A DNA stretch of 42,164 nucleotides from JAGMCJ01 sp046761005 (GCA_046761005.1 JBHIFI010000007.1:1-42164), one strand, 5' to 3'. Counted from the stretch's first letter, positions 7,946 through 17,007 are shown. Notes: generated by a model not told the origin, from the sequence alone. Numbers and translations: made by a program.

Positions 7946-10900
7946 TTAGGCAGGACTCCCAGCTGTCTGCGACTCCCTCAAAGAAATTGCGAATGTTTCC
8001 TCTGCGACTTGCCACTCTATTGTGTATCCATCCTCGCCATCAAGGTTTTCCTTTGTGACCAAATCAATGCTACTTGAATTTGTCTCGTGCATTATCCTTT
8101 CTCTTTGAGACTCTAGCTCTTCGAGAACCTCCTCGCTTACGAATATCCTCACATCGACGAGTTGATCGTCTTCCAGATTCATATCCTTCCTCATCTCCAA
8201 TATCCTTTCGACGATTTCGGACGTGATAGAAAGATTGCCCTCTTCCGTGATTCTAGGAAGAGACACTGATTCTTCTGCTTCTTCCATATGGGGGAAGCGC
8301 ACATATAGGCTACCGCCACGGAACTTCTCTCGTACAACATTGTCCGGTGTTCGAATCTCGAAGGAAACCATGCTGGGACTAATCTCAACACTTTGTCCCT
8401 CGATTCCCAGGAAGTAGGCACCCTTGTCGAGGCCCTTCTTTATCTTCCAGGCTGATTGGGATTTGAGCAACATGTCTATCTTCTTCGCCCAGAATCTATA
8501 TTTTCCCACTATCACATCCAAATGAGGGATTGCTTCAATTTCGAGACCATCCCATTCATCGCCTACATCCACAACATCCAATCTTTCAATGTTAGCTTCG
8601 GCCTGAATTACCCTCTCTAAAGTTTCCACTGCTTGTTTGATATCTTCGGATTCTGGGAGAACCGCCACAACTATCGATTCTCCTGAATCCACACCATTTT
8701 CTGAGCGGGCTTTCGCAATTGCCTTCGTTATCTCATTTATCAGTACTAGATAATCTCTGAGCTTTTCTTCGTCTTCCAGTTCCCCAACCTCCGACTTGAG
8801 AATCTCAACGCTAAGTGTCGAGAATGCTTCCTCCGTGCTTATTCCCCGCGAAGCCTCATCCTCCGTTGTCGCTATCGATTCAGTCACCTCTTCCCAAAGA
8901 CTCCTGTAATCTTTTTCCTCGATTTCATTCGATACAGTGCTGATGAGTTTTTCGGCCTCTTGCCTTGAAAGCGATGGCTCAGGATACCTCCCAAGACCAA
9001 AAGCCTTAGATATCATGCTGTCATCCAGACCATCCAGTTCAGCTCCGGGCAGCTCGCTCATGAAGAGAAGTTTCCTCACAATCTCCCTGATGCCTTCCAG
9101 GCCCTCCATACTTCCATTCCAATCCTGGAGAGTCTCGCCATACTTCACTTCTATCTCGTTTAGGATCTCAATTATGTAGAGGGGAAGCAGCTTGGGTTCA
9201 TCCCCTATCACCACTGTAGCAAGATGAACCGACCTTCCTCTTTCAATGAGGACTCTGCTATCGCCAAAATCAATCTTGGAGAGCCCCGAACTTCCTTCTT
9301 TAGAAAACGAATCCCTTACAAAGCTCTCAACCGCACCGATCATCGTACTGAATCCCTTCTCATCCAGGTCCTCCCTATACTTCCTTGATTCATGCACTAC
9401 GAGCTTACCTTGATTGTGAATCAGGAAAACATCCTCAACAAGATAGGCTCCTTCTCTCTCAATCTTCAAGTCCTCCTGGGCAAAGGTCTCATAGTTCTTG
9501 TCGTCAAAAAGTCGCCGGTAAGAGACGCTTACGTCAATCGGAATCTTGCCTGATTTCTTCGGTCTTATGCCTACATCAAGATGTTTCTTTTGATTGATAT
9601 CAATCTCGGGGATGGGTCTAAGACCTTTCACGTCGAAGTCGCCATTAAGTTTGACACCTACGTCCTTCGCGCCCAGATTTCCCCTATTTTCAACCTCAAC
9701 TCGGTATCGGTTCCAGGTTTTCTCCTGAAATCCCTTTCTTGGCAAATTGACGAAGAGTCTTGGTCTCCTGTCTTTTAGGAATTCATCAATCTTCTTCCTT
9801 GCAGACTGTTCTGCAGCGTCAACGATGCGTTCTAGATTATCTAGATCTCCTTCTTTCAATTTCAGTTGAGCCTCAGAGGTCAATCGTTTCTCATCTTCTA
9901 GTGTGAGTCCGACTTCTTTCGCCTTTTCCACCAAATCTACTATTTCATAGAGACGTCTCTCCGCATCCGCAAGGAGAAGTAGTTTTCTTACCCTATCAGC
10001 TGAGGAGTCGATCCGTTTGACGTAGACTTCCAGCTTATCCAGGTCCTCCTTTTGAAGAGCATTCTCTGCTTCCTCAATCAAACCGAGAGACTTCGCAACA
10101 TCTATTCCTGATTTTTCAGCCTTAGATACGATTGAAGCAAAGGATTCGATTTTCCCTTTCATCTCTTTCTTTTTGCGCTTTCTCATTGACTGCCCTATAG
10201 TCTCCCCCATGGAAACTATAAGTCGCGAAACCTCCTCAAAATCGGAAGACTGGAACGATGACTCAGCAGACTTCAGAAGACGCTCAGCCTCGAAGATGTC
10301 GTATCCTTCACGCTTTGCTGCCTCTATGTGTAGCTTCGCCTCACGCAAATCTCTCTCTGACTGCAATTTCCGAATCTCTATGCCACCCTTGTTGATGAGT
10401 TCCTTTATCCTTTCCACGACAGCTCTGATTGTAGCAAACTTCCCGCTGTTTGTGGCCTCTGTGGCGGCTTCTAGAAGCTCCTCCGCTTCCTCCATTTTGA
10501 TGCCAAGCTCATTTGCCCTTTCTACGAGGTCCTTGGCCGCTGCAATCTGATCCTCAACCATATCAATGTAACGAACCCTCGCAAAATTGGCGCTCTCTTC
10601 AGCTTCCTTCACTAGCTCCCAGGCCTGTCTCCAATCCTTCTTTTCTATGTTATCGAGAGCGTCTTTGATTAGGGTCTCGGCTTCGGTTATGTCTGCACCA
10701 GCACTTTTTGCCTCCTCAATGGATCCCATGGTCTGAAGAACCGTGCTCTTCTCTAATCCTACGAGATCTGCACCAGCCGCATCCGATACATACATGAGTT
10801 TTCTGATGATTTCCTCGATGCCTTCAAGCTCAGTGAGCATACCGCTCCAGTTCTCCAGAACATCTCCATACTCCTTTTCTATCTCGTTTATCACTTCAAC

Positions 10901-13612
10901 CATGTGAAGTGGAAGAAAAACGGGTTCATCTCCCACCACCATGCAGGCAAGGTATATGTGAGGTCCCCTTTCAATCACTATCATATTCTTGCCAAAATCC
11001 AGTCTCCTAAGTCCTCCCTCGCTCCTTTTCCTGAAGGAGTCTTTGACAAAATCCTGGACTATCGTCAACATGCCTGAGAATATATCCTCATCGATATCCT
11101 CGCGGTACTTCCTTGTCTCATGGCTTATCAGCCTTCCGTCATTGTGGACAAGAAAGACATCCTCCACGACGTATGTTCCGTAGGATTTGATGGATAATGA
11201 CCTTGCCTCCTCCAAACTGAAGATCTCATCATCAAATGGCCTCTTGTATGAAACCGAGAGGTTGACAGGAAGGTCTCCCTCGGTCTTGGGCTTCACTCCC
11301 ACCTCTATTCTCTTCCTCTCGCTAGGATCTATCTCAGGGATGGTTTCAAGACCCTTGACCTCGAAGTCACCTTCCAGCTCAATGTCGATGTTCTCTGACC
11401 TGAGGTTACCCTGATTGATAATCTCCAAAATCAAGCGGTTCCAGACATCTGCCTGAAATCCTCGCATAGGCATGTTGATGAGGAGCTTCGGGTATTTGTC
11501 TTTGATGAAGTCCTGGATCTTCTTTCCAGCTGAAACCTCCGCCCTTCGGATGATATCTCTTGCATGTACGATTTCTTCCTTCTTAAGATACTCATCAGCC
11601 ATTTCAAGAAGCGACTCTGCGTGCTCTATGTCTATCCCCAGAGTCTTCGCCCCAGCAATCATTGTTGCTATTCCCTGACTCTTCGCACCGAACCTCTCTA
11701 TTATCTTCTCCTTTTCTGCCTCCCCGACTATGTCTCGGATCGTCCTTGAGAGTTCCGTGACCGCTTCATAATTCTCTTCAAAGAGTGCTTCTCTGGCCTT
11801 TCTCAGAAGGCCCTTTGCCTCCGAAACATCAGCTCCCATTCTTTCAACATCATCAATCGCAAATGACGCACCCTCAAGCTCGTCCTGTGCTTTTGTGGAG
11901 ATGTAGAGCCTCTTCGCCTTCTTAGTGGTAAGATCCACTTTGGAGATGTACGCCTCGATTTTCTCGAATTCCCCTTTTTCAAACTCCATCGAAGCTTTTC
12001 GGTATATGTTCTCCGCTTCCTCAACATTCAAGCCCAGCTTCTTGGCATCAGCGATTATGACTTCCATCTTAAGGAGGCTTCCTTTTGCTAAGTCTACTAC
12101 TCTTTCCTTTCTGGCCCTTTCAACGAGATTTCGTGCTATCTCAGCATACTGAAGTGCCTCATCAATATGGCCCTCATCGAGTGCCTTGAATCCGCTTCTC
12201 ACAGTCTCTCCCGCGCTTCCTATGTTCAGGTTTTTCCTTCTTGCCTCTTCCGTCTCCTTCTTTGCCTTTTCCAGCAGGTCAGTTGCAGCGATGATGAGGG
12301 AATCCCTCAGGCCAATGGCCATATCTTCGATTTCAGACAGGACCTCTTCGGATTTGATGAGATCTTTCTCTCGGAAAGCCTTCTTGGCATCCTCGAACAG
12401 TTCTTCAACGTATGATATGTCCACCCCGACCTTTCTTATCTCGTCAACGATTCTTTTGATTTCCTTGAGTCTCTTGGACAGGCCAAGCATCTGAATAGGA
12501 ATGTCTTCATCTGCCGCTCCCAGCTTTTTCTTCTCACGGGAGAGCCACATTTTCAGCTGGGACAGATATCTGCGAGCCAGACGGTTATCATCCTTTTCCA
12601 GAGCCTTGCGCACCTTTGCCACCAGAGTTTCTGCGCGGGTTATGTTCCCTTCAATCGATTTGATGTACTCTATCTCCTGGCATATGGAGTTTAGAGAGTT
12701 TTCCACTTCTTTTTTCTGCTTTGCGTGGTGTGCCTGTTTTTCGGCTTCTTTTGTTAGAACTTTGACATCTTCGAATTCCCTTTTCTGCAGGGCGGTCTCA
12801 GCATTCCGAAGAGTGTCCTCTGCTTGGCTTGTATCGGTCCCCACTTGTCTTGCCGATTCTATAGACTTCCTCGCATTCTCCACGAGATCTGAGGCTCTTT
12901 TGAATCGTTTTACCTCCTTCACCTCGTTTCGCGCAAATCTGAGGTACTCCTGGACTTCTCCGTAGACGCCCCTTTCGAGAGCTTGCTCAGCGTTTCTGAA
13001 GTATTCTTCAGCAACGGAAATGTCGGCTCCGATTTCCCTGGCATAATCAAGCTTGGGTTTGAAATTAAGAATCATCAGGCGGGCTCTTCTTTTCCTCTTT
13101 GCCTCCACAGCATCCTTCTTTGCTTTCCTAACGAACTCCACAACATCTCCATAGATGCCCCTTTCGAGAGCTTGTTCAGCCTTCTTTATGAAATCCTCGG
13201 CTGTTGAGACTTCCGCACCCAGCTCTCGGGCCTTTTCCACAAAGAGCCTGGCATTTAGAATCATCAGTTCTTTTTTCCTTCTATTTGTGACCTCCTTCGA
13301 TTTCTTGAGTGCAGTTCTAGCCTCCCTCTCCGCTTCTCTGAAATTCTCGTCTGCCAAGAACTTTCTTATGTGATCCAGAGATGACTGAAGTTCGCCAATC
13401 TCCGCACCGCTTCTCTTGGCCGCTTTCAGAGCCTTTTCTACTTTCGAGGCAAGCGTTACGACCCTTTTCCTAGCGGAAGCCTTCTTTTTGGGTCTTCTCG
13501 GGATCTCTGCCTTCTTCTTAACTAGTGCCTTCCCGCAATAATTGCAGAATCTGCTATCCGCTTCCAGTTTCACCTTACAACGGGGACAGACTATTTTTTT
13601 CTCATCTGCCAT
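7946..13612 (-). CDS. Giant repeat protein: zinc ribbon, 15 helical repeats, two beta-sandwich/roadblock-like modules, IleRS C-terminal domain
   Basis: A 1888-residue cytoplasmic protein with no signal peptide or membrane segment. Residues 9-26 are a Cys4 zinc ribbon (CPRC, CNYC). Ten helical repeats of 63-66 residues fill about 50-700 and five more fill 950-1280; each holds a G-(A/I)-(D/E)-x-x-x-A-E core followed by A-x-x-A-L. Two copies of a ~235-residue module, at about 705-940 and 1283-1520, consist of a CARDB-like beta sandwich and an alpha/beta part beginning VEDVFL(V/I)HN, which looks like a roadblock/longin fold. Residues about 1640-1880 match the C-terminal domain of the neighbouring IleRS: GAYFLGIEG against GQYVLGIEG, RILEMRKDMNL against RIQEMRKEIDL, YTIEWQVAEE against YVIEWNIEGE. 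No catalytic residues are seen. A scaffold or regulator of translation or GTPase signalling is plausible, but the function is unknown. Confidence 0.93.
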   Translation of the reverse strand: MADEKKIVCPRCKVKLEADSRFCNYCGKALVKKKAEIPRRPKKKASARKRVVTLASKVEKALKAAKRSGAEIGELQSSLDHIRKFLADENFREAEREARTALKKSKEVTNRRKKELMILNARLFVEKARELGAEVSTAEDFIKKAEQALERGIYGDVVEFVRKAKKDAVEAKRKRRARLMILNFKPKLDYAREIGADISVAEEYFRNAEQALERGVYGEVQEYLRFARNEVKEVKRFKRASDLVENARKSIESARQVGTDTSQAEDTLRNAETALQKREFEDVKVLTKEAEKQAHHAKQKKEVENSLNSICQEIEYIKSIEGNITRAETLVAKVRKALEKDDNRLARRYLSQLKMWLSREKKKLGAADEDIPIQMLGLSKRLKEIKRIVDEIRKVGVDISYVEELFEDAKKAFREKDLIKSEEVLSEIEDMAIGLRDSLIIAATDLLEKAKKETEEARRKNLNIGSAGETVRSGFKALDEGHIDEALQYAEIARNLVERARKERVVDLAKGSLLKMEVIIADAKKLGLNVEEAENIYRKASMEFEKGEFEKIEAYISKVDLTTKKAKRLYISTKAQDELEGASFAIDDVERMGADVSEAKGLLRKAREALFEENYEAVTELSRTIRDIVGEAEKEKIIERFGAKSQGIATMIAGAKTLGIDIEHAESLLEMADEYLKKEEIVHARDIIRRAEVSAGKKIQDFIKDKYPKLLINMPMRGFQADVWNRLILEIINQGNLRSENIDIELEGDFEVKGLETIPEIDPSERKRIEVGVKPKTEGDLPVNLSVSYKRPFDDEIFSLEEARSLSIKSYGTYVVEDVFLVHNDGRLISHETRKYREDIDEDIFSGMLTIVQDFVKDSFRKRSEGGLRRLDFGKNMIVIERGPHIYLACMVVGDEPVFLPLHMVEVINEIEKEYGDVLENWSGMLTELEGIEEIIRKLMYVSDAAGADLVGLEKSTVLQTMGSIEEAKSAGADITEAETLIKDALDNIEKKDWRQAWELVKEAEESANFARVRYIDMVEDQIAAAKDLVERANELGIKMEEAEELLEAATEATNSGKFATIRAVVERIKELINKGGIEIRKLQSERDLREAKLHIEAAKREGYDIFEAERLLKSAESSFQSSDFEEVSRLIVSMGETIGQSMRKRKKKEMKGKIESFASIVSKAEKSGIDVAKSLGLIEEAENALQKEDLDKLEVYVKRIDSSADRVRKLLLLADAERRLYEIVDLVEKAKEVGLTLEDEKRLTSEAQLKLKEGDLDNLERIVDAAEQSARKKIDEFLKDRRPRLFVNLPRKGFQEKTWNRYRVEVENRGNLGAKDVGVKLNGDFDVKGLRPIPEIDINQKKHLDVGIRPKKSGKIPIDVSVSYRRLFDDKNYETFAQEDLKIEREGAYLVEDVFLIHNQGKLVVHESRKYREDLDEKGFSTMIGAVESFVRDSFSKEGSSGLSKIDFGDSRVLIERGRSVHLATVVIGDEPKLLPLYIIEILNEIEVKYGETLQDWNGSMEGLEGIREIVRKLLFMSELPGAELDGLDDSMISKAFGLGRYPEPSLSRQEAEKLISTVSNEIEEKDYRSLWEEVTESIATTEDEASRGISTEEAFSTLSVEILKSEVGELEDEEKLRDYLVLINEITKAIAKARSENGVDSGESIVVAVLPESEDIKQAVETLERVIQAEANIERLDVVDVGDEWDGLEIEAIPHLDVIVGKYRFWAKKIDMLLKSQSAWKIKKGLDKGAYFLGIEGQSVEISPSMVSFEIRTPDNVVREKFRGGSLYVRFPHMEEAEESVSLPRITEEGNLSITSEIVERILEMRKDMNLEDDQLVDVRIFVSEEVLEELESQRERIMHETNSSSIDLVTKENLDGEDGYTIEWQVAEETFAISLRESQTAGSPA
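9788..10726 (-). repeat. Second block of ~65-residue helical repeats (5 copies)
   Basis: Inside the giant protein, repeat glycines fall at residues 972, 1037, 1103, 1169 and 1235, a spacing of 65-66. Each unit has the pattern G-x-(D/K/T)-x-x-E-A-E-x-L followed by a downstream A and an acidic turn. The block links the two beta-sandwich/roadblock-like modules. Confidence 0.8.
11543..13435 (-). repeat. First block of ~65-residue helical repeats (10 copies)
   Basis: Repeat positions at residues 69, 132, 195, 258, 322, 396, 461, 527, 593 and 659 of the giant protein are 63-66 apart, with one gap of 74. The first units are nearly identical around AEQALERG(I/V)YG(D/E)V, which suggests recent unit duplication there, while later units are more diverged. 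The helices are rich in Lys/Glu and Ala, fitting a long rod or solenoid. Confidence 0.8.
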
Positions 13613-13616
13613 TGAA

Positions 13617-13971
13617 TCACAGAGCCCCTTGCCTCAATAGTTGTGAAAAGCCATCTATAAAGGTGACTACCTTGTTATCAAGGATGATATTCCCAGAGAT
13701 CTCGATGACGAACTTGATATTGCTGCGATTAAAGGAACGACTAGCACACATGATGATTCCTTCACTCACAGGACTAACCACTGCTTCGACCTTGCCTCAA
13801 TACCAGTTTGGCGGTCTTGCACTCTTCCTGCCAGGAGCTTTTTCCCTTTGATTAACAGAACCTCTTCTAGGCAGATTGTCTCACTTTCAACCTTGAACAA
13901 GGTTAACCGCCAGGCGAAACAACAACGCCGATGATGTTGAGTTCTCCGTCAACGATAGAGAGGATATCCTT
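13617..13971 (-). pseudogene. Frameshifted gene remnant upstream of the giant repeat gene
   Basis: The minus strand shows three consecutive stretches of protein-like sequence in changing frames. From 13971 comes KDILSIVDGELNIIGVVVSP, then after a shift a segment with ESETICLEEVLLIKGKKLLA, then after a second shift a segment with VVSPVSEGIIMCASRSF and IILDNKVVTFIDGFSQLL, ending at TGA 13617-13619, only 4 nt before the giant gene starts. All have normal hydrophobic/charged patterning, and a shared V-V-S-P motif. The likeliest reading is a decayed gene that once led this operon; sequencing error is the alternative. I do not recognise the family. A possible TATA-like CTTTATAG lies inside it at 13655-13662. 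Confidence 0.45.
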
Positions 13972-14078
13972 CTACAAAATTCCACACTCTTTTTCACGCA
14001 CCAAATCACAATATCCCTGAAGTCAGTCCTCTTTTCCCGGGCTTGCAATAAGTTGGCAAACTTTCAAGGTGCACAAGT

Positions 14079-14088
14079 CTTAAATAGG
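14079..14088 (+). promoter_or_regulatory. TATA box of the ribosomal-protein operon
   Basis: CTTAAATAGG is a good archaeal box A in the non-coding stretch before rpl3. It predicts a transcript start near 14110 and therefore a leader of about 125-130 nt before the L3 start codon at 14239, unusually long for an archaeal mRNA. Confidence 0.55.
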
Positions 14089-14116
14089 ACCGCCAGCATG
14101 TGTTTTTTGCGCTCTG

Positions 14117-14202
14117 CCTTGACCAGACGCGATGGGTGAACATCGAACCCAGCGATATGTCCCAAGTCTTTTCGAGACATGTAGGAAGCGCCACGGTCAA
14201 GG
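14117..14202 (+). promoter_or_regulatory. Foldable leader RNA before rpl3 (candidate r-protein leader)
   Basis: CCTTGACC (14117-14124) pairs perfectly over 8 bp with GGTCAAGG (14195-14202), extended across a small internal loop by GCG/CGC. Inside are two hairpins: TGGGT/ACCCA (14133-14137 with 14147-14151) and ATATGTC/GACATGT (14155-14161 with 14176-14182, one wobble). Together they form a three-way junction just before rpl3. A competing 5-bp hairpin CGATG/CATCG (14130-14134 with 14141-14145) excludes the first inner stem. Feedback binding by an operon protein is a possibility drawn from known r-protein regulation, not shown here. Confidence 0.4.
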
Positions 14203-14238
14203 GATTGACTCGGAGCGGCCAGATTCGGAGAGGCAAGA

Positions 14239-15237
14239 ATGCCCAGAAAACATAAGCCTAGACATGGTTCCATGGGGTTTTCCCCCCGCAAGCGGGCTAG
14301 AAGTGAGGTTCCGAGGTTCTCCTCTTGGCCCGATATCAGCGATGGCCCTAGGGTCCAGGGATTCGCTGGCTACAAGGCTGGAATGACGCACGTACTTGTC
14401 GTGGACTACAGGAAATCTAGCACAACTAGTGGTCAAGAAGTTCAGGTTCCCGTCACGGTTGTTGAAGTACCTCCGATGAAGGTCGCTGCTGTGCGGCTCT
14501 ATAAGAAGACGCCTTACGGCCTCAAGACAGTTACTGAGATCTGGGCCCAGAAGCTGGACAAACAATTGAGAAGAAGACTCCCGGTGCCAAAGAAATATGA
14601 TAGTGAGAAGGTATGGAAGAAGGTGGATGCGACTGAAGTTGATGAGGTGAGAGTTCTCGTCTACACCCAGCCTTATCTCGTGATGAGCGTTCCCAAGAAG
14701 ACTCCAGAAATCATGGAAAACAGGATTGGGGGAGGAACGATAGAAGAGAGACTTGAGTATGCGAAAAAGATAATTGGTAAGGAAATCAAGATTCAGGACT
14801 TTACTCGGGAAGGAGACATAATTGATGTCGCAGCCGTGACCAAAGGAAAAGGTTTTGGGGGTCATCACAAGAGATGGGGAACCAAGCTTCTATCGCATAA
14901 GGACAGTAAGAAGCGAAGAGGAGTGGGAACGACGGGAAGCTTCACTCCTGGCTACACGAGGCCGACGGTTCCCCAGGCGGGTCAGATAGGATATCACCAG
15001 AGGACGGAATACAACAAGAGGGTCCTCAAGATAGGCGAGGATGGCGAGGAGATTACGCCCAAAGGAGGATTCCTTTCATATGGTGTCCTGAGAAATGGCT
15101 ATGTCCTACTGCATGGTTCTATTCCTGGCCCTACAAAAAGGCTTGTGAGATTTAGGAACGCGATAAGACCTACTTTTGAGCCGGTTGAAGAGATCGATCT
15201 GAAGTACACATCAACAGAATCAAAGCAGGGAGCTTGA
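14239..15237 (+). CDS. rpl3: Large-subunit ribosomal protein L3 (uL3)
   Basis: A 332-residue archaeal/eukaryotic-type L3. The N-terminus PRHGSMGFSPRKRA is the family signature, and KGKGFGGHHKRWG with GSFTPGYTRPTVPQAGQ marks the peptidyl-transferase-side loop. It is a core 23S rRNA assembly protein. The ATG at 14239 is used because it begins exactly at the conserved N-terminus. It is the first gene of the operon, and its TGA overlaps the ATG of rpl4 (TGATG). The length is normal for archaea. Confidence 0.97.
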   Translation: MPRKHKPRHGSMGFSPRKRARSEVPRFSSWPDISDGPRVQGFAGYKAGMTHVLVVDYRKSSTTSGQEVQVPVTVVEVPPMKVAAVRLYKKTPYGLKTVTEIWAQKLDKQLRRRLPVPKKYDSEKVWKKVDATEVDEVRVLVYTQPYLVMSVPKKTPEIMENRIGGGTIEERLEYAKKIIGKEIKIQDFTREGDIIDVAAVTKGKGFGGHHKRWGTKLLSHKDSKKRRGVGTTGSFTPGYTRPTVPQAGQIGYHQRTEYNKRVLKIGEDGEEITPKGGFLSYGVLRNGYVLLHGSIPGPTKRLVRFRNAIRPTFEPVEEIDLKYTSTESKQGA

Positions 15238-16019
15238 TGGCAAAGAAAAAAGGAAAGAAGGAGAACGAGGTGAATGTCTACTCCATCGAGGGAAAGGCAG
15301 TGAAAACTGTCGAGCTCCCAGAAGTATTCATGAGCGACGTGAGAACTGACTTGATACGAAGGGCAGTTGTCTCAGCTCAAGCCAATAGGCGACAACCTTA
15401 TGGTCCCAATCCAATGTCGGGTATGAGACACGCGGTTTCCACCTGGGGAAAGGGAAGAGGAGTCGCACGGGTTCAGAGAATAACCGGACAGCGCACTGCT
15501 GCCGAATCTCCTGGCGTGGTCGGTGGGAGAAGAGCTCATCCGCCAAGAGCGGCTCGTGATTGGTCAAAGAAAATAAATAGAAAGGAAAGGAAGTTGGCAA
15601 GAGCATCCGCCCTGGCGGCAACCAGACATTCAGACTTGGTGTCCGAGAGGGGGCATATCTTCGACGCAAGCCTCACCCTTCCAATTGTAGTGGAGGATGA
15701 CATCGAACTGCTTGAGACAACGAAGGAAGCCATAGAGCTTCTCAAATCCATCAAAATATATGATGATATCCTCCGCGCAAAGAGGAGGAAAATTCGAGCG
15801 GGCCGAGGCAAAATGAGAGCGAGAAAATACAGACAGCCTAAGAGTGTTCTAGTTGCTCTCTCATCCAGCTCTCAGTCGAGGCGCGCATTCTCTAACATTC
15901 CGGGTGTAGACGTTTCCACTTCGAGGCTCCTAGACACGGAGATTCTCGCCCCCGGGGGGGTGCCGGGAAGACTTGTCCTGTTTAGTGAGAGCGCTTTGGA
16001 GGAGTTGAGAGCGTGGTAA
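15237..16019 (+). CDS. rpl4: Large-subunit ribosomal protein L4 (uL4)
   Basis: A 260-residue archaeal L4 with the conserved loop region RRQPYGPNPMSGMRHAVSTW and GKGRGVARVQRITG, which lines the exit tunnel. The ATG at 15237 overlaps the L3 stop; a TTG one codon earlier in frame is less likely. The C-terminus overlaps the L23 start by 7 nt. Bacterial L4 regulates its operon by binding the leader; whether this archaeal L4 recognises the foldable leader upstream of rpl3 is unknown. Confidence 0.96.
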   Translation: MAKKKGKKENEVNVYSIEGKAVKTVELPEVFMSDVRTDLIRRAVVSAQANRRQPYGPNPMSGMRHAVSTWGKGRGVARVQRITGQRTAAESPGVVGGRRAHPPRAARDWSKKINRKERKLARASALAATRHSDLVSERGHIFDASLTLPIVVEDDIELLETTKEAIELLKSIKIYDDILRAKRRKIRAGRGKMRARKYRQPKSVLVALSSSSQSRRAFSNIPGVDVSTSRLLDTEILAPGGVPGRLVLFSESALEELRAW

Positions 16020-16303
16020 AGGGTCGTGAGTTTGAGATTCTTCTGCATCCTTATGTGACAGAAAAGACGATGACCGCTATAGACGGGACCGCCAAGCAGA
16101 ATCTCAGGGATGGAAATAGATTGGAGTTCATAGTAAAGAGAACCGCGACCAAAAAGGAGATAAAGGAAGCATTCGAGAGCCTTTTCGATGTGAAAGTGGA
16201 GAAGGTAAACACGAAGATAAGGAAGGATGGGAAACATGCAATAATAAAGCTGAAGGAAGGCTACTCAGCAAAGGACGTAGGTGATAGAATTGGAGTATTC
16301 TAG
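16013..16303 (+). CDS. rpl23: Large-subunit ribosomal protein L23 (uL23)
   Basis: A 96-residue L23, a tunnel-exit protein that docks the signal recognition particle and translocon. Diagnostic parts are LHPYVTEKTM, LEFIVKRTATKKEIKEAFE and VEKVNTKIRKDGKHA. It starts with GTG at 16013 inside the end of rpl4, indicating translational coupling. The length is typical of archaeal L23, and nothing is missing. Confidence 0.95.
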   Translation: MVKGREFEILLHPYVTEKTMTAIDGTAKQNLRDGNRLEFIVKRTATKKEIKEAFESLFDVKVEKVNTKIRKDGKHAIIKLKEGYSAKDVGDRIGVF

Positions 16304-16311
16304 GTGATTCC

Positions 16312-17007
16312 GTGGGAAAAAGACTGAGATCGCAGAGAAGGGGCAAAGGCTCACGTACATACTCTTCTCCCAGCCATAGGCATAGAGGATCCGTCTCCCT
16401 TCCAAAAATCGATGACATTGAGGGTGTTGTTGTTGACATCATCCATTCACCCGGTCATACGGCACCACTCGCAAAGGTCAGGTTCGGTCAGGAGGAGGTT
16501 CTGATGTTAGCCTCTGATGGCCTCCAAGTTGGTGAGAATGTGAGCATTGGGAAGGTCTCAATAGAGAGAGGACATGTGCTCCCGCTGGGCAGGATTCCTG
16601 AGAGCACTCTTGTCTTCAATGTCGAGTCCAGGCCAGGAGACGGAGGGAAGTTCGCCCGCTCAGCCGGAACGGCAGCCATGATCGTCAGTCATGGCGCAAA
16701 GACCGTTGTCCAGCTTCCATCAGGAAAATACAGATCGTTCGATCCCAAATGCAGAGCTACTGTCGGCGTCGTTGCTGGTAGCGGAAGAGGCGAAAAACCC
16801 TTCGCCAAGGCGGGAAAGAAAGTGAGCGCTTACAAGAGCAGAGCAAAAGCCCCCTTCAGAACGAGCGGGGTTGCAATGAATCCTGTAAGCCACCCCCACG
16901 GAGGAGGTAGCCACCAGCATGTTGGTAAGCCTAGCACCGTTTCGGCGAATGCCCCGCCAGGTAGAAAAGTTGGTAGACTGTCCCCAAAGAAAAAGAAGAG
17001 GAGATGA
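16312..17007 (+). CDS. rpl2: Large-subunit ribosomal protein L2 (uL2)
   Basis: A 231-residue archaeal L2, needed for peptidyl transferase activity and subunit joining. Characteristic segments are GKRLRSQRRGKGSRTY near the start and MNPVSHPHGGGSHQHVGKPS near the end; the latter holds the conserved histidine of the active-site region. The GTG start at 16312 is preceded by GGTGA with a 4-nt spacing, a pattern repeated before several genes of this operon. The stop TGA is followed one base later by the S19 start. Confidence 0.96.
   Translation: MGKRLRSQRRGKGSRTYSSPSHRHRGSVSLPKIDDIEGVVVDIIHSPGHTAPLAKVRFGQEEVLMLASDGLQVGENVSIGKVSIERGHVLPLGRIPESTLVFNVESRPGDGGKFARSAGTAAMIVSHGAKTVVQLPSGKYRSFDPKCRATVGVVAGSGRGEKPFAKAGKKVSAYKSRAKAPFRTSGVAMNPVSHPHGGGSHQHVGKPSTVSANAPPGRKVGRLSPKKKKRR

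Noticed and set aside
14132..14386. 84-codon plus-strand frame overlapping the rpl3 leader and start
   Set aside because: It overlaps the conserved L3 N-terminus in another frame, its content is not protein-like, and the leader has a better explanation as structured RNA.
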